Assembly (NCBI GenBank): GCA_900542565.1
Contig: UQOC01000041.1
Location: 1 to 19,423 of the forward strand
From: an uncultured Eubacteriales bacterium
GTDB lineage: Bacteria; Bacillota; Clostridia; Peptostreptococcales; Anaerovoracaceae
Length of the DNA: 19,423 nt
Direction of reading: 5' to 3'
In this document: one piece after another, positions 1 through 6,692 of the stretch
Layout: each line of letters begins with the position of its first letter
Position numbering within the stretch: the stretch's first letter is position 1
The notes under the pieces: model-generated
What the model was told of the DNA's origin: nothing
The model's database searches: none
Seen by the model: the letters and a program-made list of their open reading frames with translations, nothing else
Position numbers and translations under genes: made by a program

Positions 1-431
1 CCGCCATGTTGGATATCATCATCGGTATGAAAAGAGGGGAGACGCGGCGCGGGCCTTTTTCCAGGAGCTTTGTGTGCTCCGTTTCAAAGGTGTTGATCCC
101 GCCTATCCCTGTGCCGAAAAGTACGGAAAACCTGTCGGGATCCACCTTTCCGGCAATGCCGCTCTCCTCGACGGCCTGCTGGGCGGAAGCCACCGCAAAC
201 TGAGTGTAGCGGTCTGTGCGGAGCACATCATTGACTTCCAGGTACTGACCCGGGTCGAATCCTCTGACTTCGGCAGCCAGTTTGGCTTTGAATTTTTCCG
301 TATCGAATAAAGTTATATGGTCAATGCCGTTTTTTCCGGTCCTGAGGCCGTTCCATGTATCGGCAACATTGTTGCCGAGAGGGGTTACGGCTCCCATGCC
401 GGTAACGACAACTCGTCTGTTCTGATTCATG
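1..431 (-). CDS. fabF: 3-oxoacyl-ACP synthase II (FabF), N-terminal part
   Basis: This is the 5' end of a condensing enzyme that elongates acyl-ACP with malonyl-ACP in type II fatty-acid synthesis. About 143 codons are present before the gene leaves the window. The translation opens MNQNRRVVVTGMGAVTPLG, a very typical FabF start, and later shows LFGTGIGGI and PLFIPMMISNMA, both found in the N-terminal half of KAS II enzymes. The catalytic Cys-His-His lie further on and cannot be checked here. An AAGGAG sits at the right distance upstream of the ATG. It is the last visible gene of the acpP-fabK-fabD-fabG-fabF operon. A 131-nt spacer, unusually long for this operon and holding an 18-bp tandem duplication, separates it from fabG. 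FabB is the alternative, but gene order and sequence style favour FabF. Confidence 0.95.
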
Positions 432-520
432 GTAAATACTCCTTGCTTATGATTGCTGTGCGGGGCCGGGCGGCCTCAGGCGGTCTGATGCGGCTTGCCG
501 GGACTCCGTAGCCGCCTGCG

Positions 521-556
521 GATACGCTGCCGCCGGTTGAGACGCTGCCGCCGGCC
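521..556. repeat. 18-bp tandem duplication in the fabG-fabF spacer
   Basis: Two adjacent 18-bp units start at 521 and 539 and share the 13-bp core ACGCTGCCGCCGG, matching at 15 of 18 positions. They lie in the noncoding spacer (432-562), which is GC-rich. No promoter or terminator is evident there. Confidence 0.75.
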
Positions 557-562
557 CTGGCT

Positions 563-1291
563 CTACATGGCGATACCGCCGTCAATTCTCAGGACTTCAC
601 CGGTAACATAGGCTGCCACAGCCAGATATGCGGCGGCCTGAGCCACATCTTCAGGATTTCCCATACGCCCCAAAGGTATCATCTTGAGCAGCGGATTGTC
701 TGCCTGATCTCCGGTCATATCGGTGGCTATAAAGCCGGGGGCTATGGCGTTGCAGCGGATGTTCCGGGCGGCCAGTTCCTTGGCCACGGATTTGGTCAGG
801 CCTATCAGTCCGGCCTTGGATGCTGCGTAATTGCTCTGGCCTGCGTTGCCCATCAGCCCTGATACTGAAGAAATATTTATGATACAGCCTTCACGGTTCC
901 TGATAAAAAATCCGGTGCAGTGGCGTATCATGTTGAAAGCGCCTTTGAGGTTCACATCTATCACTTTGCCGAAATCTTCCTCTTTCATGGTGGCGATCAG
1001 GCCGTCGCTTGTGATCCCTGCGTTGTTGACCAGGATGTGAGCCGTGCCGAAATCTTCTTTTATCTTGGCTACTGTTTCCTTGACGGCCTCAAAGTCTGCC
1101 ACATCGCATTGATAGGCCAGGGCCTTTGCGCCGCTTTCCTCGCTGCACCTCTGGCATATGTCCTGAGCCGCCCGGTGGCTGCCCGAATATATGATGGCGA
1201 TGTCGGCTCCCATGGAAGCGAACCGGCAGGCGATGGCAGCCCCAAGGCCCCTGCTGCCGCCGGTGATTATTGCTGTCTTTCCTTTTAACAT
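563..1291 (-). CDS. fabG: 3-oxoacyl-ACP reductase (FabG)
   Basis: NADPH-dependent reduction of 3-oxoacyl-ACP, the first reductive step of each elongation cycle. The 242-residue protein is a classical short-chain dehydrogenase. It has TGGSRGLG (residues 10-17) for the nucleotide, NNAG (89-92), Asn114, and the catalytic set Ser142, Tyr155, Lys159 (YAASK). The frame stays open upstream to 1858, but the ATG at 1291 is chosen because an AGGAGG sits just before it and the protein then begins MLKGKTAIITGG. The upstream extension is only another frame of fabD. The start overlaps the fabD stop by 7 nt, suggesting translational coupling. Near the C-terminus, where FabG usually reads LASDEAAYITG, this protein reads LAVAAYVTG, two residues shorter just before the conserved TGE. 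Confidence 0.97.
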   Translation of the reverse strand: MLKGKTAIITGGSRGLGAAIACRFASMGADIAIIYSGSHRAAQDICQRCSEESGAKALAYQCDVADFEAVKETVAKIKEDFGTAHILVNNAGITSDGLIATMKEEDFGKVIDVNLKGAFNMIRHCTGFFIRNREGCIINISSVSGLMGNAGQSNYAASKAGLIGLTKSVAKELAARNIRCNAIAPGFIATDMTGDQADNPLLKMIPLGRMGNPEDVAQAAAYLAVAAYVTGEVLRIDGGIAM

Positions 1292-2286
1292 GATGTTCCC
1301 TCCTGGCATGATTCCATGTATTCTGCGGCTGTCACGGCCCTGACGGACGGATCGGTCTTTTTGATGATATTGGTCAGGGTCCTGCCCGGTCCGATCTCGA
1401 TAAATGTGTCGAAACCGTCTGCTATCATGTTCCTGATGATCTTTTCCCACTGGACGGGGCTTGCGATCTGCCTGGAAAGCAGGCCGGCCACATCGCCGTC
1501 GTAGAGCCGGGCGGTCACATTGGAGTAGAGGGGGATCGTCATGGGACGGATCTCTGCACGGGAAAGTTCTTCTCTGAAAGAGCGGGCGGCTTCTTCCATG
1601 AAAGGAGAGTGGAAAGCGCCTTTGACCTTGAGGGGAAGGGCTCTGCCGCCTGCTTCTTTGACTTTGGCGAAAAATCCAGGCATCTGTGATGAAAGGCCAG
1701 AAACGGTTATCTGGCCGGGACAGTTGAAATTGACCGGATATATGCCGCTGAACTGATCGCAGAGATCGCGTACCTGCTGTTCGTCCAGTTTGACTACCGC
1801 AGCCATGGCGGTGTCGAATTTGTCGGCCTCCTGCTGCATGAGCTCTCCCCGGCGGCATACCAGCCGGAACCCTGTTTCCAGACTGAATATACCGGCGAAA
1901 GCGGCTGCGGCCACTTCTCCCAGAGAAAAGCCTGCGACGGCGTCAGGACCGCTTTTTACAGCCGTAGCCTCGGACGGGCCGGCCTTTACGGCCGACGGGC
2001 CGGACGGGCCGGACGGGCAGGTCAGGGCTGCGGCGGCAGCCGGATCGATCTGCGAAGTCAGCGCCGCCGCCGTGGCCAGCTCAGTGGCGAAAAGGCAGGG
2101 CTGCGTGTTCTTTGTTTCTTTCAGTTCCTCATCGGTGCCTTCAAAGCACTGCCGGGATGTACCCGGACGGATACTGTCGCAGATCTCATATACTTTTGCT
2201 GCGGCAGGGGATTTATCTGCCAGTTCCCTGCCCATGCCCGGATACTGGTCGCCCTGCCCGGAAAAAACGAATGCTATCTTACCCAT
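1285..2286 (-). CDS. fabD: malonyl-CoA:ACP transacylase (FabD) with an expanded segment
   Basis: Transfers malonyl from CoA to the ACP phosphopantetheine, supplying extender units. The N-terminus FVFSGQGDQYPGMG, the nucleophile loop GFSLGE (Ser121), Arg146 in CRRGELM, His226 in GAFHSPFM, and the C-terminal IEIGPGRTL are all MCAT signatures. At 333 residues it is longer than the usual ~310. The excess lies around residues 82-117, a low-complexity stretch with repeated GPS plus AVKA/AVKS blocks directly before GPDAVAGFSLGE. It looks like serial duplication of the normal PDAV segment. The usual GHSLGE histidine is Phe here. The gene overlaps fabK by 13 nt and has only a weak ribosome site (GAGTG), so it is probably translated by coupling. 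Active-site residues are intact, so a functional enzyme is expected. Confidence 0.96.
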   Translation of the reverse strand: MGKIAFVFSGQGDQYPGMGRELADKSPAAAKVYEICDSIRPGTSRQCFEGTDEELKETKNTQPCLFATELATAAALTSQIDPAAAAALTCPSGPSGPSAVKAGPSEATAVKSGPDAVAGFSLGEVAAAAFAGIFSLETGFRLVCRRGELMQQEADKFDTAMAAVVKLDEQQVRDLCDQFSGIYPVNFNCPGQITVSGLSSQMPGFFAKVKEAGGRALPLKVKGAFHSPFMEEAARSFREELSRAEIRPMTIPLYSNVTARLYDGDVAGLLSRQIASPVQWEKIIRNMIADGFDTFIEIGPGRTLTNIIKKTDPSVRAVTAAEYMESCQEGTSC

Positions 2287-3218
2287 TTGCTTGCACTCAG
2301 GAGGATAGGCTCGGCTTCCTCCATTACCTCCTTTATGATTTCTGCGGCTGGCTGCTCTTTATTTACTATGGATGCGATCTGGCCCGAAAGAAAGCAGCCT
2401 TTTTCAAAGTCTCCTTCTTGTACCGCCAGCCGCAGGGCGCCTGTGGCCAGCGCTTCCAGCTCGTCGTCCGGCATGCCGCCGTATTCGGCTTTGGAATAAT
2501 TTCTCGCGAAAGGTGTGCGGAGGCTGCGTACAGGATGGCCCAGCCTCTTGCCGGTCACCATGGTGCACAGGTCCCCGGCCTTGAGGATTTTTTCTTTATA
2601 TGCAGGGTGTATATTGCACTCGGCAGCGCTCAAAAATCTGGTGCCCATCTGCACGCCGCAGGCTCCCAGCATAAATGCCGCTGCGGCGCCTCTGCCGTCG
2701 GCTATGCCGCCGGCGGCGATCACGGGCAGGCTGGTGGCATCGCATATCTGCGGTACCAGCACCATGGTGGTCAGCTCGCCCACATGACCGCCGCTCTCAC
2801 CGCCTTCGGCGATGAGAGCAGAGGCGCCCAGGCGGGTCATCAGCTTAGCCATGGCCACTGAAGCCACCACAGGTATCACTTTGATACCAGCTTCCTGCCA
2901 CATCTTCATGTATTTGGACGGATTACCCGCTCCGGTGGTGACCACTTCAACCCTTTCCTCGGCGGCAACCTCGGCCACCTCATCGGCAAAAGGACTGAGC
3001 AGCATGATATTCACCCCGATGGGCTTCTCCGTCATCGCCCTGGCGGCCCGGACCTGCTCCCTCACATGATCAGCGGGAGCGTTCCCGGCCGCTATAATAC
3101 CAAGGCCGCCGCCGTTGGAAACGGCAGCGGCCAGAGCACCGTCAGCGATCCAGGCCATGCCGCCCTGAAACACCGGATAGCGGATTTTGAGCATGTCACA
3201 AATCTCTGACCTTATCAT
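2274..3218 (-). CDS. fabK: enoyl-ACP reductase II, FMN-dependent (FabK)
   Basis: Catalyses the last reduction of the elongation cycle, enoyl-ACP to acyl-ACP, using FMN and NAD(P)H. It is a TIM-barrel protein of the nitronate monooxygenase/FabK superfamily. Visible signatures are YPVFQGGMAWI near the N-terminus, SNGGGLGIIAAG (34-45), EGGESGGHVGE with the probable catalytic His145, the phosphate-binding GGIADGRG (170-177) and MGTRFL (191-196). The length, 314 residues, fits the family. The position between acpP and fabD separates it from nitronate monooxygenase, which has similar motifs. An AGGGG precedes the ATG, which lies 2 nt after the acpP stop. FabK enzymes are known to be insensitive to triclosan, so that phenotype would be expected if no FabI is present elsewhere. 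Confidence 0.96.
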   Translation of the reverse strand: MIRSEICDMLKIRYPVFQGGMAWIADGALAAAVSNGGGLGIIAAGNAPADHVREQVRAARAMTEKPIGVNIMLLSPFADEVAEVAAEERVEVVTTGAGNPSKYMKMWQEAGIKVIPVVASVAMAKLMTRLGASALIAEGGESGGHVGELTTMVLVPQICDATSLPVIAAGGIADGRGAAAAFMLGACGVQMGTRFLSAAECNIHPAYKEKILKAGDLCTMVTGKRLGHPVRSLRTPFARNYSKAEYGGMPDDELEALATGALRLAVQEGDFEKGCFLSGQIASIVNKEQPAAEIIKEVMEEAEPILLSASKWVR

Positions 3219-3220
3219 GG

Positions 3221-3445
3221 CTATTTCCCCTGCTTGCTCTGGATGAATTTGTCCAGATCGTCAACTGTCTCGATCTTTTGATCAAGCTCTATTTCCATTC
3301 CGATCTCATCTTCCAGGTTCATGAGGATCTCAACCACATCCAGGGAGTCGATGCCCAGCTCGGTAAACTTGCTTTCCGGTTTGATGGTCGCAATGTCACA
3401 TCCTGTTCTTTCTGCGATATTCTTGGCTATAGTGTCAAAATACAT
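3221..3445 (-). CDS. acpP: acyl carrier protein
   Basis: A 74-residue acidic carrier protein whose phosphopantetheine arm holds growing acyl chains. The attachment site is Ser34 in GIDSLDVVE, preceded by SKFTEL and followed by acidic helix III residues, as in all bacterial ACPs. An in-frame ATG exists 15 nt upstream, but it forms part of the ribosome site itself (ATGGAGGAAAT). The second ATG, 7-8 nt after GGAGG, is therefore chosen. It is the first gene of the fab operon in this window. There is no fabH or fabT/fapR-type regulator beside it; the divergent neighbour is radA. Confidence 0.97.
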   Translation of the reverse strand: MYFDTIAKNIAERTGCDIATIKPESKFTELGIDSLDVVEILMNLEDEIGMEIELDQKIETVDDLDKFIQSKQGK

Positions 3446-3469
3446 AATGATTTCCTCCATAATATCAGT

Positions 3470-3501
3470 TTGGTAATTTGCGGGGCTTTACCCCGTACCA
3501 A
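3470..3501 (-). promoter_or_regulatory. nested stem-loop in the acpP leader
   Basis: On the transcribed strand CGGGG and CCCCG (3481-3485, 3491-3495) close a 5-nt loop. They are flanked by an outer pair TTGGTA/TACCAA (3470-3475, 3496-3501), with a 5-nt bulge on one side. That gives 11 pairs in total, ending about 10 nt upstream of the GGAGG ribosome site. No U-tract follows, so it is not an ordinary terminator. Confidence 0.6.
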
Positions 3502-3518
3502 GAGCATACATGAAAGAT

Positions 3519-3556
3519 GTTCCGCCGAAAGTCCCGGAAAGTTCCAAAAGCGTTCC
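3519..3556 (-). repeat. four GGAAC repeats at 11-bp spacing in the acpP leader
   Basis: Read on the acpP coding strand, GGAAC (third copy GGAC) begins at 3556, 3545, 3534 and 3523, exactly 11 bp apart, each followed by a T/C-rich tract. The repeats lie just downstream of the possible acpP -10. They are a candidate protein-binding array; no regulator can be named. Confidence 0.5.
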
Positions 3557-3559
3557 AGA

Positions 3560-3588
3560 ATTATGTAGTTTTTCTGAAACTTTGTGAG
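3560..3588 (-). promoter_or_regulatory. acpP: possible acpP operon promoter
   Basis: A CATAAT -10 (3560-3565) lies 17 bp from a weak CTCACA -35 (3583-3588). It is the best pair seen upstream of acpP, but the -35 matches only 4 of 6 positions. A TATGCT at 3503-3508 is an alternative -10 with a poor -35. Confidence 0.35.
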
Positions 3589-3843
3589 GGATCGGGGAAC
3601 GGCCACGGCAGGATAAGGCCCGGCCGGGGCCGGTAAAAGGTGAATATGAGCCTGTTTTTGGCTTTTGCCGGGTTTTGTCCTTTTTTACCATCGCGCCTCC
3701 CTATCCCCGCGCCAGCCCGCCGGAGCCAGTCCCGTCGCGGTTGCCAGCCGCTCCGCACTGCCCACCTCCAGTCATCCGCAAATCCGACGCCTGGGCCTGG
3801 ACGCCCCGTCATCCCAACCGTCAGATTTTCCTGCGAAAACATA

Positions 3844-3872
3844 TTGCCAATGCCACCGGAATAGGGTATCAT
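3844..3872 (+). promoter_or_regulatory. radA: radA promoter
   Basis: TTGCCA (3844-3849) and TATCAT (3867-3872) are separated by exactly 17 bp, a good SigA-type promoter. The expected start site falls about 3879, inside the LexA box. Confidence 0.7.
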
Positions 3873-3873
3873 A

Positions 3874-3887
3874 AGAACAAGCGTTCT
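3874..3887. promoter_or_regulatory. LexA (SOS) box at radA
   Basis: AGAACAAGCGTTCT contains GAAC-N4-GTTC, the core of the Gram-positive LexA/DinR operator, and its central four bases (AAGC) fit the RNRY consensus. The arms are perfectly symmetrical over 5 bp each. It begins two bases after the -10, where a bound repressor would block initiation. Confidence 0.8.
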
Positions 3888-3909
3888 AACTTTTGAAAGG
3901 GGCAGGACT

Positions 3910-5283
3910 ATGGCGAAAAAAGCAAAGACCGTTTATGTGTGCCAGCAGTGCGGCTACGAGAGCCCTACATGGATGGGGCAGTGTGTGTGTGGAGCATGGA
4001 ACTCGTTTGTGGAGGAGACTCCGCTCCCAGCGGCTCCGGCGGCGGATTCCAGGCGCAGGAGCAGCAGGACTGCGGGACCGGCGCGGCTCAAAGAAGTGGG
4101 CACCAGAGAATATAAGAGGATGGATACCGGGATAGGAGAATTTAACCGGGTGCTGGGCGGAGGCCTCGTGCGGGGCTCACTGGTGCTGATCTCCGGAGAG
4201 CCGGGCATAGGCAAGTCTACGATCATCATACAGGCCGCCTCCAATATAGCGGGCAGCGGGAATAAGGTCCTCTATGTGTCCGGTGAAGAATCCGACGAAC
4301 AGATAAAACTCAGGGCAGACAGAGTGTGCGGAAGCCTTTCCGACAATCTTTTCGTGCTGCCGGAGACCAACATGGAAAATGTAGAGACAATATGCGATAA
4401 CATAAAACCAGACTTTCTGATAATAGATTCTATCCAGACCATGTACAGTGACGAACTGGATTCGGCGCCGGGCAGCGTGTCCCAGGTCAGGACCTGCGGC
4501 AACAAGCTGATGAAGATAGGCAAGACCGGAAACATCCCCATACTGATCGTTGCCCATGTGACCAAGAGCGGTGATCTGGCGGGACCAAAGACTGTGGAAC
4601 ATCTGGTGGACTGCGTTCTCAATTTTTCCGGTGAAAGAGATCAGGAACTGAGGATACTCAGGTCTTTCAAAAACCGCTTTGGCACCACCAGCGAGATCGG
4701 CGCTTTTATGATGGGGGAATCGGGGCTGGAGGAAGTCAGGGATATTTCCGGCACTTTCCTGGAAAACAATGCAGGCAGCTCGGAAGGCTCGGTGACGGCG
4801 GCCATATATGAAGGCAGCCGGCCTGTCATGTTCGAGGTGCAGGCTCTGGTGACACCTGCCAATATCGGGTTTGCCAGAAGGACGGCGGTGGGCGCAGACA
4901 ACACCAGGCTCAGCATGATCCTGGCGGTGCTTGAAAAAAAGGCAGGGCTGCAGCTGATCAATCAGGATGTGTATGTGAACATAGTAGGCGGGCTCAGGCC
5001 GGAGGGCACATCGGTGGACCTGGCAGTGGCGCTGGCTATATACTCGTCATACAAGAGCATTTCTGCGCCTGTCAGGACTCTGGCCATCGGAGAGATCGGG
5101 CTTACCGGAGACCTGCGGGCCATAAGGAACACTGACAAGATCTACGGTGAGGCGGCAAGGCTGGGGTACGAGAAAGTCATAATCCCCGCTTCTAACCTGA
5201 AAAACATTAAGTCTGTTAGTGCCGGCTGCAAGGCCGTAGGGGTGCGGAACATCAGGGAGGCCATGGCGGCTTTCGGCAGATAA
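3910..5283 (+). CDS. radA: DNA repair protein RadA (Sms)
   Basis: RadA is a RecA-like, DnaB-like ATPase that drives branch migration during recombinational repair. The 457-residue protein has the family's three parts. First is an N-terminal zinc finger with Cys11, Cys14, Cys25, Cys27. Second is an ATPase core with Walker A GEPGIGKS (96-103), Walker B DFLIIDS (168-174) and the RadA-specific KNRFG (254-258). Third is a C-terminal Lon-protease-like domain (GGLRPEGTSVDLAVALAIYS and GEIGLTGDLRAI) that lacks protease activity in this family. The start is supported by a purine-rich GAAAGGGGCAGGA upstream and by the zinc finger lying at the expected distance. In many Firmicutes disA and yacL follow radA; here gldA follows instead. 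The LexA box suggests damage-inducible expression. Confidence 0.98.
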   Translation: MAKKAKTVYVCQQCGYESPTWMGQCVCGAWNSFVEETPLPAAPAADSRRRSSRTAGPARLKEVGTREYKRMDTGIGEFNRVLGGGLVRGSLVLISGEPGIGKSTIIIQAASNIAGSGNKVLYVSGEESDEQIKLRADRVCGSLSDNLFVLPETNMENVETICDNIKPDFLIIDSIQTMYSDELDSAPGSVSQVRTCGNKLMKIGKTGNIPILIVAHVTKSGDLAGPKTVEHLVDCVLNFSGERDQELRILRSFKNRFGTTSEIGAFMMGESGLEEVRDISGTFLENNAGSSEGSVTAAIYEGSRPVMFEVQALVTPANIGFARRTAVGADNTRLSMILAVLEKKAGLQLINQDVYVNIVGGLRPEGTSVDLAVALAIYSSYKSISAPVRTLAIGEIGLTGDLRAIRNTDKIYGEAARLGYEKVIIPASNLKNIKSVSAGCKAVGVRNIREAMAAFGR

Positions 5284-5454
5284 AGACGGCGGGGTACATC
5301 GCCGGTTCATATGTGTTGGAATTGTAAAACCTTCGTAAAAGACCGGTCAAGAATTTGATAATTTATTGACAAGACTTTTCCGCCGGGATAAAATATATCC
5401 GCATGATAAAAAATCAAGAAAAGACCGATAATATGCATAAAGGAGGATCATAAT
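5284..5454 (+). other. radA-gldA intergenic region
   Basis: Just after the radA stop, CGGCG/CGCCG (5287-5291, 5300-5304) could form a short 5-bp hairpin, but no T-run follows, so it is a weak terminator at best. The palindrome GACCGGTC lies at 5341-5348. The gldA promoter and ribosome site occupy the rest. Confidence 0.5.
5366..5394 (+). promoter_or_regulatory. gldA: gldA promoter
   Basis: A perfect TTGACA (5366-5371) is followed after 17 bp by TAAAAT (5389-5394), a near-consensus SigA promoter. The leader is about 55 nt and ends in a strong AAAGGAGG eight bases before the gldA ATG. Confidence 0.8.
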
Positions 5455-6552
5455 ATGACAAAGATTTTGACAAGTCCGGGCAAATATGTTCAGGGACCTG
5501 GGGAAATGAAAAAACTCGGAGAATACGCCGCAAAATATGGCAAGAAAGCCCTTGCGCTGATAACAGAAAACGGATACAGGAGATCAGGAGCCGATGCAGA
5601 GGCTGGATTCAAAGCGTCCGGCACAGATATAGTATTTGACTATTTCAACGGCGAATGCTGCAAAAAAGAGATAGACAGGCTTATCGATGTGATGAAAAAA
5701 GAAAAGTGCGACATGGTGATAGGCATAGGAGGAGGAAAGATCCTGGATACTGCCAAGGCCGTGGCTTACTACAACTCAGTACCGGTGCTGATCTGCCCGA
5801 CCATCGCCTCAACAGACGCACCGTGCAGCGCGCTTTCGGTAATATATACAGAAGACGGCATGTTTGAAGAATACCTTTTCCTGCCGGCAAATCCCAACAT
5901 GGTGCTGATGGATACCGATATCATTTCCAGATCGCCGGTGAGACTGACCGTATCGGGAATGGGGGACGCCCTTGCAACATATTTCGAGGCAAGAGCGTGC
6001 CAGACCAGCGGAGCGGCCACATGCGCCGGAGGCAATGTGACCTCGGCGGCCATGGCCCTGGCAAAACTGTGCTTCGACACACTTATGGAAGAGGGTATCA
6101 AAGCCAAGATCGCTCTGGAAGCCGGAGCCTGTACACCTGCCGTGGAAAAGATCATTGAGGCCAACACCCTGCTCAGCGGCATAGGCTTTGAAAGCGGCGG
6201 ACTTGCGGGAGCTCACGCAATCCACAACGGTTTCACCGTGCTGGAAGAGTGCCACCACATGTACCACGGAGAAAAAGTTGCCTTTGGCACTATAACACAG
6301 CTGGTCCTGGAGAATATAGACCTGGACGAACTGTATGAGATAATCGACTGGTGCATCGAACTGGGACTGCCTGTAACACTCAAAGAACTGGGCATCACAG
6401 AAGTCACCGACGAAAAACTGATGAAGGTGGCAGAGGCAGCCTGTGCAGAAACCGATACCCTGCACAACATGCCATTTGAGGTAAATCCACAGACCGTATG
6501 TGCCGCCATCAAGGCCGCCGACGCTTACGGAAGATATCTGCTGGGCGAATAG
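5455..6552 (+). CDS. gldA: glycerol dehydrogenase (GldA)
   Basis: NAD-dependent oxidation of glycerol to dihydroxyacetone, or the reverse, in the cytoplasm. The 365-residue protein is a family III metal-dependent alcohol dehydrogenase. The nucleotide loop GIGGGK (90-95) and the zinc ligands Asp171 (GMGDALATYFEAR), His254 (AGAHAIHNG) and His271 (HHMYHGEKVAFG) are in register with characterised glycerol dehydrogenases. The N-terminal LTSPGKYVQGPG is also typical. No dihydroxyacetone kinase or glycerol facilitator lies beside it. It has its own strong promoter and terminator and therefore looks monocistronic. Related enzymes acting on other small diols or hydroxyketones cannot be fully excluded, but the length and motifs fit GldA well. 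Confidence 0.95.
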   Translation: MTKILTSPGKYVQGPGEMKKLGEYAAKYGKKALALITENGYRRSGADAEAGFKASGTDIVFDYFNGECCKKEIDRLIDVMKKEKCDMVIGIGGGKILDTAKAVAYYNSVPVLICPTIASTDAPCSALSVIYTEDGMFEEYLFLPANPNMVLMDTDIISRSPVRLTVSGMGDALATYFEARACQTSGAATCAGGNVTSAAMALAKLCFDTLMEEGIKAKIALEAGACTPAVEKIIEANTLLSGIGFESGGLAGAHAIHNGFTVLEECHHMYHGEKVAFGTITQLVLENIDLDELYEIIDWCIELGLPVTLKELGITEVTDEKLMKVAEAACAETDTLHNMPFEVNPQTVCAAIKAADAYGRYLLGE

Positions 6553-6578
6553 GCATTGCCGGGCGAATAGGCGCTGCC
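6543..6578 (+). repeat. 18-bp tandem duplication across the gldA stop codon
   Basis: GGGCGAATAGGC plus six further bases is repeated head to tail (6543-6560 and 6561-6578, 16 of 18 matching). The first unit contains the gldA stop codon, so the second lies wholly in the 3' untranslated region. Confidence 0.8.
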
Positions 6579-6623
6579 GTGATGGCAGACTGCCTGCACA
6601 AAAAAATACGATGATATGATAAG

Positions 6624-6673
6624 ACCGCCGCTGGGGCAGGCCTGACCGGACTGCTTAGCGGCGGTTTTTTATT
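6624..6673 (+). terminator. Rho-independent terminator of gldA
   Basis: ACCGCCGCT (6624-6632) pairs with AGCGGCGGT (6657-6665), a 9-bp GC-rich stem, followed by TTTTTTATT. The large loop can fold further through GCAG/CTGC. Read from the other strand the following bases are only weakly T-rich, so its effect on the convergent kinase gene is uncertain. Confidence 0.85.
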
Positions 6674-6692
6674 GGGTTTCTTACAGCGCTTT

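Larger units (their letters stand above)
3446..3909. other. divergent acpP/radA intergenic region
   Basis: This 464-bp gap holds, from the acpP side, the acpP ribosome site, a nested stem-loop, four 11-bp-spaced GGAAC repeats and a possible promoter. The middle (about 3600-3840) is GC-rich with no recognisable gene; it has a short GGCCC/GGGCC stem and a spaced inverted repeat GGTAAAAGG...CCTTTTTTACC (3632-3689). At the radA end are a promoter and a LexA box. Open frames exist on both strands of the GC-rich part but resemble no protein family. Confidence 0.7.

Noticed and set aside
1292..1858. In-frame upstream extension of fabG giving a 431-residue protein
   Set aside because: The extension lies entirely within fabD in another frame, has arginine/glutamine/histidine-rich composition typical of a shadow frame, and a good AGGAGG marks the start at 1291.
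2112..2861. Long plus-strand frame opposite fabD/fabK
   Set aside because: It is antisense to two genes with clear motifs; GC-rich DNA commonly leaves such frames open.
3446..3600. FapR or FabT operator upstream of acpP
   Set aside because: Neither the FapR-type palindrome nor the TTTGA-type FabT palindrome could be found by eye.
3561..3872. Minus-strand 103-codon frame upstream of acpP
   Set aside because: It covers the radA promoter and GC-rich block, has low-complexity Arg/Gly/Pro content, no ribosome site and no recognisable domain.
5809..6465. Long antisense frame opposite gldA
   Set aside because: The plus-strand protein has every catalytic residue of glycerol dehydrogenase; the antisense frame shows no motif.
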